Source: Pseudisothecium myosuroides
Taxonomy: Eukaryota; Streptophyta; Bryopsida; Hypnales; Lembophyllaceae
Assembly: GCA_951799445.1 (NCBI GenBank)
Contig: OX637287.1
Span: forward strand, 15,810,224-15,874,223
Length of the DNA: 64,000 nt
Reading direction: 5' to 3'
Every line of letters starts with the position of its first letter. Positions within the stretch are counted from its first letter, which is position 1. Below the pieces are notes generated by a model. It did no database searches. It saw nothing but the letters and a program-made list of their open reading frames with translations, and was not told the origin of the DNA. Positions 25,526 through 37,752 of the stretch are shown one piece after another. Both the position numbers and the translations under genes were made by a program.

Positions 25526-25899
25526 GAATCCTATACAATATTTAATCAAGAAGTTGTCTAAATTGCTCACAAAACAAGACTCTTCATAACTTTCACATCA
25601 CTAATGTAAATTGAATGAATCAAAGCTTTTTACGGAGCCATAAATATATTCTATAAGAAAAATAAATAAAAAATAATAATTTTGAATCTTTTTTTTCTAT
25701 TGCTTGGAGTGGAAAGTTTTGAGCTTACGAGTGCGTAATTTTTTTTTGTGAAGTGATTGAAATAAAAATCATATTTTTAGATAGCACATACATTTTCTTA
25801 CCTCCAAAAACTGTTTTAAACCCCCCATAGAATTTGACACCATAGGAACCTACTCAAAGTCCTTAAAAACTCATTCTAGAACTTTTGAACCTTTCGAAA

Positions 25900-26800
25900 G
25901 TACATATGTTTTATATTGATAAGGGCATTCATCTCTAATATATTCTAATAAATGGCAAAGATCATTTCAATTTAAAAAATAGTTCTAGGTCTAATAAGTT
26001 TACCATATACTTTTGTACTTTTGATCTTTTTCTATTGACCATGGATTGTATTGCAAGTATGACCTAGAGTAGCCTATCTATATTTTTCATGTGCTCTAAG
26101 AATTGCCCCTGCTATTAAACCATGAATTGTTACTATATAGGAATGAAAATTGGTCCAGTGATAAATTGGTGCCAATTGAAAATTATTATTGTATAATTTT
26201 ATGAGTGGTTGAGGACTAAGTTTGATTTAGAAGTAGACAAATTTTGGGTATAAATAATGTGGAGTTGTAGGTGGTGAGACACTTTGTGTCATCCTAGGCA
26301 ATTACATGCACCATGTTGTTAAAGTTTAAGGTAGAAGGGCTAGAGCACGGTGCTCAAGTCTTCCACTAGCACTAGCTTGATGCTAATGTAGGCCTCTAGC
26401 ACCTTGTTCTAACACTGTTCATTGGTACCCAAAGATCACACTTCTGCTAATATATTGGAAGGGAAATCATATGAATTGAAGAAAAAGGCCACAAATAGTG
26501 CTCTAAGTGTTTATTGCATTCTCTTTCTGTTAAAAATTTAAAATGGAAACATTTTTGGCTTTATCAACCTCGTTCAAGACTAAAAATTGAATATAGAGGA
26601 ACATTCAAAGCTACAACTGTAGAGTCTAGACAAGGTAAAATTAGTCCAAAATGACATGTTTTGAAAATCCAAAATTTTGTGCATACAATAGAAAAAGTCT
26701 AAATATGTTCATGCAATTTTTTTAATAATAAATCACTATACGAATGTCGTCTCAAGTCTTCATTGGAATTTGTAAAGTTTGTGGAATTTGTTTTGTCTTG
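25900..26800. other. AT-rich spacer, no gene seen
   Basis: Nothing recognisable. Composition is AT-rich with short frames only. Confidence 0.4.
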
Positions 26801-29800
26801 ATTCAATTTAGGATTGCAACTTACTATTAGAATAAAGGGGGGTTTTCAATGTTTGGTGGTAGCAACGTCTGTAGTGTTGCCAGGAATAGAGCAACGTTTG
26901 GCAAGAGGCAATTCTCTAAGCAACATATAAGCAACATTAATGAGAGAACTCCCAAGTACTTTGTTCCCAATGGAGTTCACCATCTAGGACTTTATCCCAT
27001 AAGCATTGTCCTTGGTGAGACTACCATGAAGTATAATAGACTTGTTTCTCACATGTAATTCCACAACATATACTTCAATTATTCAAGAGGTGTCTACAAT
27101 ATTGTACAATATTTTATATTATATATTGTACTATATTTTATACTATATATTTTGTATATTATAAATATTGTATATTGAACAAAAATATTGATGTTTCATT
27201 GGTCTAGAATATTAAATACCTACCCTAAAATAAATATATTGGGAACAAATGTTCCTACTAAAGAGAACAAGTAAAACTACATGGGAACTCAAGTTCACCT
27301 ATTCCCATACACACAACAAACGTTGCTAAATTCATGTACCAAAACTTTGCTTCACCTTAACAACGTTTCTGGTCAGCCTTAAAACAACGTTTGAAGGTCC
27401 CCAAAAGTTTGCTTCTCTAGAGTATTGAGCAACGTCCTGGATGATGCAAAGGGTGCCTAATTCTAGTAATGCGTACTGGAAACCAAACATCCTATCATGG
27501 AATACAACTATTTTGCATTGTTTTGGTTTGCACTGTAAGTGGTTTTGACTCGTCATTTCTTGTTGAGAAACATGTCCAGAACATTGTAGAAATGAACTTG
27601 GCAGGATTGTGTCTATCAAATTTAGATCAATCAGGGGAAGTGTGCGAGAACCCAGTCTGTACTAACTTTTCCTTCATGACTTCAGATCGAGGTTTACTTT
27701 GAGATTGACATCAGTTGATGCTATTGTAGTAACTTAGGTTTGGTGTAGCTCAATACAACGTCAGTTTCTTGTAATAACACAGTTTTCAAGAACTCCTTCA
27801 TACCCATAACTCCTAAATTTTCTTAAAACCAACTTGTGGTTTTTTTAAGTGTTGATCATGCAGCTATTGTAGTTCCAAAAGCTAGCAAGTGTTACAGACA
27901 ATGCAGAGTCACTGGCAGTGCAGCTGCTTGTTTTGCAGAGGACACCTGGTCACGTCGTACAGTCTGCACTTGCTTCCTGTGGTTGGGGTCTTCGGGAAGA
28001 TTTTTCGATGCTAAGGTACGTCAGATTGACTGCACATAACGTCAATTCCGTTAAATTGGCGGTAGTGGGCGCTCAGTCTGAAACGTTAATCTATGGCTCT
28101 CATAGTTTTAAAAGCTTTGTGTAGATGTACTGTAAGTCTCAATTTTTGGCATAGGAAACACGTGGATTTAACGAAATTGACGATAGATGAAGTAGTCTTA
28201 AATTAGAAAGAGCTACGGTACTCTCCACTCTTTAGCTCTTCAAGGTGGCGTATGCTATTATATACGGAGTACCTCGACAGTTACGACATCAATCGCGATG
28301 ACAGATAAGACAATCTTGAGTTTCCATCATACACTTTGTTGCGAATATTGTAATCAAATTTTTTATCATGCAACCATAGGACTATAGGAGATAAGACATG
28401 CATGTGAATGAAAAAAGGTAAACGTACAGAGCATAAAGCCTGGTCTAAAGTTGAAAGATTCAATAAACAATGGCAATGCACGCACGAATACTGCATGTGC
28501 GAAGGAAGTGCGGCCGGTGCCGACTGAGAAAGTGTTTGGGACGGCGTGAGAACCTTGTTGCAAACTCTCACCAGGACTCCATATGGAAATCCTTGCCCGA
28601 AAATTGTATTTACAAGCAGGAGCTTATTAGATTGAAACCAATAGCTCCGAATCTTTGAGCTTGTTAGATTGAAATCAATAGTTACGAAAAAAATCCAAGT
28701 CGCACATACAAGCACGGCTCCTAATTGCGACCCTTCGACCAGTCTCATTGGAGTTCTGGTCAAGTGCGAAATGTGAACATCACACGAGTACTGCGATCAC
28801 TACAGTTTAATTTCACCGCTTGAACAGTTTTCGAAAGGTATGGCAATGGAGCATGTGGATCATATATCCACACAACATAACCGAGAGAAATTCGCCTGAG
28901 GAACAAGTTCATGCACTTGATCAGCATCGTTATCGCTAACTTCGTAAAATTGGCATGATTCATGCACCAGAGATTGGGGACATAAATCTACAGAAAGGTC
29001 TAAAAATTAGGACTGATATAGATTAACGTTCCAGGACGAAGATCTAGGAAGGTGCCAAAGGAGTGAAATATCGCCAGTTTAACGAAATTATTGACATTCA
29101 TTCTTCTTCGTAACTTTCAGAAAAATTCATTTACTATTGTGTACACTTGTTTTTGATTGACATCCCAACTCATCTAATGTTTGATAATGAATGTGAAAAT
29201 GAATGATACAGGCATGTACAATCAGCAATATCATTCATATTCTTGTCATTATCGTTCCATGTTTTCAGTGACTTTCCACGTAATCTGACGAATACAAATT
29301 AACTGAGTGTGATGCAGGCATGCATCCAGCGCCACACATTGGGAAATTACCCTTAATTGGTTCCCTCATTACGAACATATCTGAAGTTTTATAGATGATT
29401 TCCGCGCTAGGAACGCGGGGATCAGGGACAGGGCAAATCAGGGAAATCGGCGATCAGGAAAAAGCGTCCATCAACGAAATTAGTGGCACAAATTTGCCCT
29501 GTTGGCAAACTAGAAACCTGGAATGGCAATCCGGGAACCAGAGACCTGATAACAATGTTCTGAGACCCTAAATTAAACCATGATGACAATATTCTCCCTG
29601 TTAGAACTGAGCTTGTATTAATATTCTTGAAAGATTCCCAAAGTCGAGCAACGTTGGCCTCCTCTGAGTGCTGGGACACAGAGCTAGTCACAGACTTGTC
29701 CTGACGGGCACAACGCCTGTATCCTTTACATCGTACAGAAAACCTTCAGTTGTTATCATGGAACTGGCAAAGAGTGACCATCAAAATCACGTTGGAGGTG

Positions 29801-30600
29801 AGCATCATGATGTCATCTTGTCTATCGCAGATTTGCATTAATTCACTTATATTGATTAGTTCTTGTCATTGAGTAAAGACTCCAAGAACCACACACACTA
29901 ACGCACAAACCTCCAGGCTCTAGTCTGCCTGCAGTTCCTAAACCTATACCTGCAGTACATCTGATATTTGCCCACAATTAGTGCAAATTCGAGTCCCGTT
30001 TTGAGACCACCTTGAAAACAGCCCGTTTAGCACCGATCAAAGGTCTCCCAGCTGCTGACGAACTTGTGCTAACCAGGCCGGAATCAAGGTGGTCACAGAA
30101 ACAACTAGAAACTTCAGAACTAGGCAATCATGTCAATCCACAAGTTAGGTTAGGCCGAAGCTGTTGAACCTGAAGAAACAAAACAACACAAGTTGAAAGC
30201 TAAGGTTCCGAAGCCAGTGTGGTCGTCGTCGGCATCCCGCTCGTTCCTTCCAAACGACAGGGCAGGAAGTCCAGGAAACTCTGCAAATGCACGCAACAAC
30301 CTCACAACCGCCACCGCTCGAGCCGCCCTCCTAGAGCTGATGATCCTTCCTTGCGTGAAGAGGATGAGCTCGAGCGCTTTCGCTGGTTGTGAGAAGGGAG
30401 GCTGCACTGATGGCTTTTTGTGCGTTTCAGAATCTCCGGTCAGAAGTGTCGAACATGTCCTCTCCTGACATGGAGGCGGTTCAGGCGGAGAGTCTTTTGC
30501 CATGACTCAAGTTTTACCGAATGATCGTGATTCTTCTGGTCGTCGACAGAGCTGAGGTAACTGAACAAAAAACTTTCACACTACTGCCTCGATAGGTGCC
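26800..30600. other. Mixed, locally GC-richer spacer, no gene I can name
   Basis: Many overlapping short frames on both strands (26849-27058, 27469-27702, 27918-28124, 28281-28763 minus, 29422-29691 minus, 30150-30503 minus, 30193-30468 plus). None carries a motif, signal peptide or transmembrane pattern I can tie to a family. The two frames at 30150-30503 and 30193-30468 overlap antisense in a GC-rich stretch; either could be a remnant exon and I cannot choose. An AACGTC/AACGTT core recurs about ten times between 26860 and 28090. No terminal repeats suggesting a transposon were found. Confidence 0.3.
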
Positions 30601-33600
30601 CCCACACTATTCCCGCAACAATTCGCAGTAATTTATGGTATCAAAAAAATTTGGAGTTCCTACTATAATGTATTTACGTTGTAGATTTTGAAGTCTAATT
30701 TTTCATCATGTATCAACATGTTAGATTGAGCAATGCTAGAGGGCAACCTTTGACCTAAGCATCTAAGTATTTAACCTTGGTTCTTATTACGGAGTATTAA
30801 ACATTGTTGTTTCTTAGTTGCTATTGGGCCTTATTGGCAATGGATTTTTTTGGTTGAGCCACAAGCACCTTGAAATGTAATGTAGGTAGGTCACGAAGAT
30901 CATTTGTGTACTTTCATCCAAAAATTATCTAAATTTAGTGAAATTTTGACAAACAATTAGTTAACCAACTTCTTAACTTTTAGAGATTTTTTTATCTACT
31001 TTCTCCATGTAGCGTAAAAGTAGCCAAATACCAAATGCAAACAACTAAAGGAACTAGATAAAACTTGCCCACTTTAATTTCTCAAGTGTTAATAATTGAA
31101 AGAAGATTCTAGCTTGTCTTTATGTATATTTTTGGACATACATAATTTTCAAATTGTTGAATGATCGTAGATTACCCCAAATCAACAGTAAGTAAATTCT
31201 CATGTCCCCGAGATGTACATTTTAAGAACGAATCTGCATTTATCAGGTAACAGTAGGCCGGTAGGGAAACCGACACCAGTCTGCACACAGGCTTCCACAT
31301 TGCTTCGGATTTACAGTGAGTTTCATTCCCACCCGCCCCGGCCAAGGTTAAAGTAAAGTCCAGGTGTGACGGAGCTTCTCTCTTTTGTGCTGGCGGACTC
31401 TCTGCGCTTCCGCTCCAAGACAAACCCATCTCAGAGTCATGGTGTGGTGACGTAACCTTTGAAGTTATCTCCAAGTTGGGACCCCAATCAAACGGCCGGA
31501 GCCTTGGTCTAGGTGTTGCTTTTGTAGTTTGATGGCCACAACTCACGGATTCCAAAGTAAGCTACGCCTTCAGGGAAGCCCTAGTTCGCACATGAGTTGG
31601 TCTCCTGTCAAAGAGGAATCTGATGCCCGGCGCTTTGATATACTTATATTAACTTCCATGATGCAAGTCAGGTCTTGCACGTCTTCATACATTCAGAGAG
31701 CCGATCACCTTCAACCGAACAAAATTTATTTCTTGGACAAGCAAGCATTATTGAGTGTCATAAAGTTCTCATTTTCTAATCACGTATGTACGGATATTTT
31801 TGCAACAAAGTTGGGGGAATCTTAGAAGAACGGTATTTGGTTATAATATACAAAAGAAATAAGAGGTCAAAGTTGAATTGGTAGGTTTTTTGAACTCGTG
31901 CCCTATTTTCAATGTTTACACCTTGAAGAGAATGCAACAATCATCTACATTTAGTATGATTTGTTTAAAGTTCAGTTCTGGAAACATAACCGGTTGTTGA
32001 CTTTTCAACGCTAACGTGGCACCGTCCCATTGGCAACCCATCACCATAGCCATTACAAGTTGCAACTCTTAATCTTCTTTCCTTTCTACTTGCTTCCTAC
32101 ACCCTTGGATCATGAAGATCAAAGGTTGTGATTGAAAAATTGTACAACCGGTTATGTACGATAACCTATTGAGCATAAGTGTTATTCATTGGTTATCTAA
32201 TACATGCTCGGAATTGGGTGATCCTACCTTACTGCGGTATCTGAATATCAATTCATTGCATCCCAACCTTCCTAATTCATTTTGATAACAATATTTTTCA
32301 CATGAACACTATACTAATAATGATACTCAGTATTATGGTACTTTTAGTGTTATTTACCTTGTCATGATGTAACTCACTCTAATTTTCATTTAGTTCACAA
32401 GTAGTGTTTATATTGCCAATTAGTGTTGGCAACATTAGTGACATTGTTTCCATTTAGTATTAGAGTTTGTAATTAGTGTTGCAAATCCTAAATTTTCATT
32501 GTTAGTGTCCTGAATTCCTTCAACCTTTTCCTCTCTAGAGGTCTTTTGTGAGTTGAAATAACTCCTATCAGGGTACTATTGCCTTGGCTTGTATCATGAG
32601 CTTCAAATGTTGTCCAACTAAGGTAGTTAGCTCTTCAAGCTACTGTTGAAGAGCTAATTGCACTTGGGGGGAAGCTAACTTCTTTAAAATAAATCTTAAT
32701 AAATTTTTGTAGGAAGAAAAATGGACCCAATTGGTTTCGTATGTTTTGGACCTTTGTGGAATTAGTTATGACTTTTTGAAGTTGAAATGCAGTGGTCACA
32801 AAAAGCAACCTCCTCCTGAAATGTACACTTACCGGTACATTGAAGAAAGCAAAATGTACCTCTCTGTTAGAGGTGGCTTTTCAAGCAGGCCGGGGTCGCT
32901 TTTTGAGCAGGCCCCTACCTTATGCCGGATTCTGCCGTTTTGATAAGCTGGAATCATATACACTTCCACAGTAACTGTCCTTGAGTTCCGAACGCCCATG
33001 CAGATCGATCAGTGGCGCAAAATCATCGTAAAGTTTAGGACATGAAGAAGTCAGCCTTCCTAGCTTAGCTTGCTCTTTGTCAATCCCAGTACAGTACCGT
33101 AAGTTAAGTTATTGTTGTTCCTCCGAACTGAACCCAGGCACCCATGGGACCAGCTCCGCTGTCTCGGTGCCACAAGTTCCGTTCTTTCGAGCTGGCATCA
33201 CACGGTCCAGCCAATTCGGCTTCGACTTCGATCGACTTCGATCGGCTTCCATCCGTCATTTGGTCATGAAAAAATGGGAATTAAAAACTGAATGTCTAAG
33301 TTACAGGAAGTTGGTGGGATGAAATGGAACGCCTTTTGATGCGAACTTCACTTCATTAACTTCGCCTCCCTCACTCCACTCCACTTCACCATTGCTGCAC
33401 GCTTCTCGACACGGCAGAGCAGGGCAGGAGTGAGGTGAGCTTTGCGGTGGGTACGTCTTTTGAGGCACTGGGACCGAAATAGAAAATGTAATTCCTCCTT
33501 GGAGATGAGGACAGATTCTGGGTTTCCACTTCTGGCAATGGGGGTGGGTGGGTTCAGTTCAGTAGACCCTTTATTAACCCTGAAAGGACGCACCCGGTGA

Positions 33601-33680
33601 CCACGGGAAAGAAAAAGCCTGAAAAATTCGTTGCTCGCTTCGGATGCTCCATTTTCCATGTCTGAGTAGAATTCTCATAA
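30600..33680. other. Spacer with two GC-richer patches, no gene recognised
   Basis: Patches at about 31200-31560 and 32800-33660 are GC-richer than the AT-rich surroundings. The frames 31172-31555 minus, 33077-33322 plus and 33348-33659 minus give proteins I do not recognise. 'TTAACCCTGAAAGGAC' at about 33574-33589 resembles a left end of a TTAA-flanked element, but no right partner was found. Confidence 0.3.
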
Positions 33681-36140
33681 AAAATAAAAATTCAGAGAAG
33701 CAATCACAGGTTCTCTAGAAATCCTGAAATTTTTTAGACTTTTTTGGTGAAAATTTGAAAATTGCCAAAAATTACATTGACGTTCATCGTTTTTTTGATG
33801 ATATTGACAATGATAATTTATTTTTTTTGGAATTTTTTGGATCCTCTATGTGCATCATGAACTCCAATCTTTGGACAAGAAAGTTGAATTTGAAAACACA
33901 TTATAGGGCTACATAATATAAATCAAATGCATTGTCTAATTCAACAAATATTTCAAATGCAAGGGCTTTAAAATATAACAACGGTCCATGTTGCAACCTA
34001 TACTCTCTCTACAATTATAGCTAATGCAATCCCATGCTCTCAATTCCCAAAAAAATTCAAATATTGTGAGAACCAATGTCATTTGTATGTTTGGCAAATT
34101 GTTGATATTTTAAATTCTATTAATGTCAATTTCCTTCAATTTTTGTGTACAACAATCTGAAATGATGTATACCAACATGTTAAGGCACAAAAAAAAACTT
34201 GGAGTTTTAAAGAAAAATTGACAAAATATAAAGTAGTTCCAAATTATAGCGTACAAAACCGAGTTTTAACATGGCTAACTTTGGAATTAATTTTCTTTCA
34301 CACCACAACTAATTTTTTTTGGAAACTTCCATAGTAATGTGTTACATGTCGCACACTACAACTTCCGTGTATCAACTTTTGGAATTTGCCCATTGATGCT
34401 AATGGTATGGCTATTTGAATCCAAAAAATTTCAAATTCGTACTCGGTTTTGTTTTTGTCAGTGTAATACTATATATAGCAATGTTTTCTATACTTTTAAG
34501 TGTAATGGTCAACAATATGCTTTTTTACAGTCTTTCTCCATCTTTTATTGTAGATGTTGGCCCCTAAATAAGTGTCTATCAATCACAAAAGAAGAACAAT
34601 TGAACTTGTCTCAATTTCAAGTAGATTAAATTTTGTACACTCCCATATCGAGTATTTCTCACATGAAGCATGTATTTTCAAACATTATAGGTGTATCTTT
34701 TAGCATTAATTATTCTATATGAATCATGAAAGCAATGTCTATTGAATCCAAAGGTCCTTGAAATAATTTTTTTGTAAGGTTGCAGGTGTTGCAGGCCTGT
34801 ATTTGTGCGTTTTTCATATGTCCATGTCAACAATGTTGTGTAAATTGTTAAGAAACTCTAAATTCTTGCAATTGATACCAATGATGGATTGTTTTGATGT
34901 TTTGCACACCCATTGTCTGCCACTCATTTTCCAATTTGGTACGGTTATTTTTTCACTTTAGTTCTTGTACCCTTAACAATCCTACATTTGCTAAATATGT
35001 TGTCTATATTCTTGCTCTGAATGAAACTAGGAGTCAACTCCTAAAGGACAAAGGGTGTTTGGGAAGAAGATAAGTCTAAATTGTCAATTTTTGATATATT
35101 GTCCAAAATTAAATTAAAACCTTCAAAAAAATTCCAACCATATAAAAATGTATTAAACAAGCAAGGCAATGTGTAGAATTTTTTTAGCCCGTTTGACCAA
35201 GGTTAGTGGATTGAAAAATCATAATATTTGAAGTGAGAAAAAACCCTTTTTCCATTCCTACAAAACGGGGTTAGCAAACTTCGAGCCCTCTTAGAGTAAA
35301 AAATTTGCTCTATACAAAAATGAAGATTTTTACCATTTATAAGTATATGATGTTAAGTTCATTCATGCAAAATTTCAAAAGAAAATATAACGTTTTGCTT
35401 ATTCTAACCCCTAAAAGACCATGCGTTCAAATTTCAAACAATAGATGAATACAAATACATCTCAAGCATGCAAAAGTACATTTTTTCATCTATCAATATT
35501 TTTGAAGATTTTTGATTTAGTTCTGTAAAATTTGTACAATATAGATTTTGAAGATTTTGCTTTGCAAATATTCTCCGGAGTACAATTTAAAGGGATTGGT
35601 AGATCTACTCTCAAAAAGTAACTTTTTCAGTTCAAATAATGATCCATTAAAAATAACTTGAATTAAATAGTAAAATAAATTCTTCAAAATTCACTATGAT
35701 TAGAACTTAACATTTTGAATTTAGAGGGAAAAAATTCTTGTGAAAATCACAAATATTTAGTCTACCATCGGTTTTAGAATGAATTTTTAATTTTTGTCTT
35801 CAAATATTATAGAAAATATTGATTTGTATACTAGTTGATCTAGTCAAATGGATTTGATCTATAGATCATATTTTACACCTATAGTTTGAGAGTCATCATT
35901 AAATTATTCTTCTAAGTTGCATTTTATAAAACATCTTCATAATATTGGAAATTTGGATTATCCTTGGTTCCAATAGGAGCTAAATAATCCTGCAATGCAA
36001 GGAAGTTAATTGAATTTCTTGTGCAACAAGGACTTTTTTTAATTTAAAATCCAATCGGTGAATAGTTGGAGACAAACATTTGAAAGATTTTGGAAAATTT
36101 TCAAAAACTTTTACTTCAGAGATTGCAAGATAGAAGGACT
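33680..36140. other. AT-rich spacer with decayed repeat fragments
   Basis: At 35035 'CTCCTAAAGGACAAAGGGTG' and at 35407 'CCCCTAAAAGACCATGCG' look like decayed TTAA-1 ends. The stretch from 35035 to about 35260 resembles a subfamily start. About 35585-35830 is the inverse of 2980-3210 (shared 'AACTTTTTCAGTTCAAA'). No gene seen; the frame at 34339-34629 is unrecognised. Confidence 0.4.
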
Positions 36141-36149
36141 AAAAGTTCA

Positions 36150-36150
36150 A

Positions 36151-36237
<87 letters not shown>
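36150..36237. repeat. (ATT)n microsatellite
   Basis: About 29 uninterrupted ATT units. The polyisoleucine frame running through it is an artefact. Confidence 0.95.
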
Positions 36238-36699
36238 TTATTTTTCTTCTAAAAACTGTCCCAATATAGCTAATAAAATTTGACTATTCATAGAATGTGA
36301 TTTGAAAACTATTTTTTTTTTGACAATTGTATGCCATATTTTATTTGTTATAAAGATGCCAAATTTTGAAAGTCAATGATGGTTTTAGCAAAAGATACCT
36401 TAAAGACACCCCAATTGCCTAGGTTGCAAAAAAAAGTTTAAGGCAATATAAGTTTTGATTCAAGCCCTTGATTGGAAGTTTTTTTATTATTCCCACTAAA
36501 AGGATACATGTTTACACTTAGATTCAAAATATAATAAACATCTTACCCAAATTGACTTTGTAGGATTCTACCCGGATTTCCAACGGACAATTGTCTTTTA
36601 AAGGTTCAAGGGTTACCCATATTCAAAGTGCAATTAAGGTAATCTGCTATATATGAAAGTGACCATCTTCTTCAAATTGACCCTATAATTAATTCTGGA

Positions 36700-37045
36700 A
36701 TGGACATGAGGTGGTCTTTAAATCAACCTCTTTAGCCATTAATTAATTAAGCGGATTGAGGATAAAATGTTATTTATTGCTAGAGCCAATTATTCTCCTT
36801 GGTTTCCCCATATCTCTTTACAAGTTGCAAGATAATGGATTTTAAGAGATCTATGGTTACAAATAGGTGCCTGCGACATAAATCTTTGAAAATTCATAAG
36901 TAATTCAATAATGCTTGGAAAAATACGAGACCAATTCTGTTACATTTTGCATCTATTTTTCTCTCTATAAAATGAGAAAAAAATCTTTCTATCCACGAAT
37001 AACATTGAAAAAGGAGGACCAACCCTTAAATGGTTGCTTTTAGAG
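36700..37045 (+). repeat. Direct repeat, first copy
   Basis: Starts 'TGGACATGAGGTGG' and includes 'AAATTCATAAGTAATTCAAT', 'AATGCTTGGAAAAATA' and 'GGACCAACCCTTA'. Matched in the same orientation at 37406-37752, about 706 bases on, with clear divergence. It belongs to a dispersed family, since its last third also resembles pieces near 59350. Confidence 0.65.
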
Positions 37046-37405
37046 TAAAGTAAGGTAACTACACCTAAAATTGCACAAATTAGTAATTCAACATGGTTTC
37101 CATTACTATATTGAAAAACTTTTTGCATGGTCTTGTTGGTAGTCAAAAGAGGATTCTAGACTCTCTTAGAATGCATTTTTTGGACACTGTCAGTAAATAA
37201 ATAAATTGTGAATTTTCAAAGTGCTGAAAATAGGAATTAATTATGACAACCAACTATAGGATTTCATGATCAAATAGTGGAAGTACATTGTAGACAAGTA
37301 TCCAGATTGTGCGATTTTAGAAAGCAGTCCAAATTAGGTGTAAGGTAGAAGGCTCTAAAATTGCACAGGCATTAAGAACCGCCCCGACAATTGAATAGTT
37401 GTAAA
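37046..37405 (+). repeat. Dispersed repeat between the direct repeats
   Basis: The order 'GGTAACTACACCTAAAAT', 'CAACATGGTTTCCATTAC', 'GGTCTTGTTGGTAGTCAAAA', 'AGAATGCATTTTTTGGACA' is repeated near 3850-4000, 56620-56780 and, weakly, 59760-59900. I find no primer-binding site or TG...CA ends, so a terminal-repeat retrotransposon is not supported. Confidence 0.55.
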
Positions 37406-37752
37406 ATGGACATGAGGTGACTAGTTCTAAAATTGACCTCTGTAGTCATTGAATGAATTAAGAAAAAAAACATTATTAATTGCAAGAGCCAATCATTTTT
37501 ATTGCTTTAATTTCTTAAAAAGCATTTAGAATTGCAAGTGAATAGTTTATGGAAGACCTAGGGTCATAAATAGGGACCTACAATCCAACTTGTTTGAAAA
37601 TTCATAAGTAATTCAATAATGCTTCGAAAAATATGAAACTACTTGTGTTAGATTCCTCATCTATTTTTCTTTGTCTGAAAAATGAGCTAAAAATATTCTA
37701 ATCCAAAGAAATATATGAAAAGGCGGACCAACCCTTAGATGACTGTTTTCTG
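37406..37752 (+). repeat. Direct repeat, second copy
   Basis: Counterpart of 36700-37045 ('TGGACATGAGGTGACTAG', 'AAATTCATAAGTAATTCAAT', 'CGGACCAACCCTTAGATG'). Indels and substitutions show that the duplication, or two separate insertions, is old. Confidence 0.65.

Larger units (their letters stand above)
22883..25900 (+). mobile_element. TTAA-1 fragment split by a 2.3 kb insertion
   Basis: Left part 22883-23190 ('ACTTGAAATTTTTGCACTAC', 'ATTATTAAGTAGAAGCC', 'TGAATCCTAT') and right part 25526-25900 ('GAATCCTATACAATAT', 'TGAATGAATCAAAGCTTTT', 'TTTGACACCATAGGAACCTA') are consecutive in an intact copy. The first quarter of the element is absent and the right end has decayed to CCTTTCGAAAG. The sequence between is a separate insertion. 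Confidence 0.7.

Noticed and set aside
30150..30503. Overlapping antisense frames in GC-rich DNA as a gene
   Set aside because: Long antisense frames are expected in GC-rich sequence and neither has a family motif; left as unassigned.
36058..36252. Open frame with a long run of isoleucine
   Set aside because: It is the translation of the ATT microsatellite.
36700..37752. Miniature LTR retrotransposon
   Set aside because: No TG...CA termini, primer-binding site, polypurine tract or target duplication could be found.
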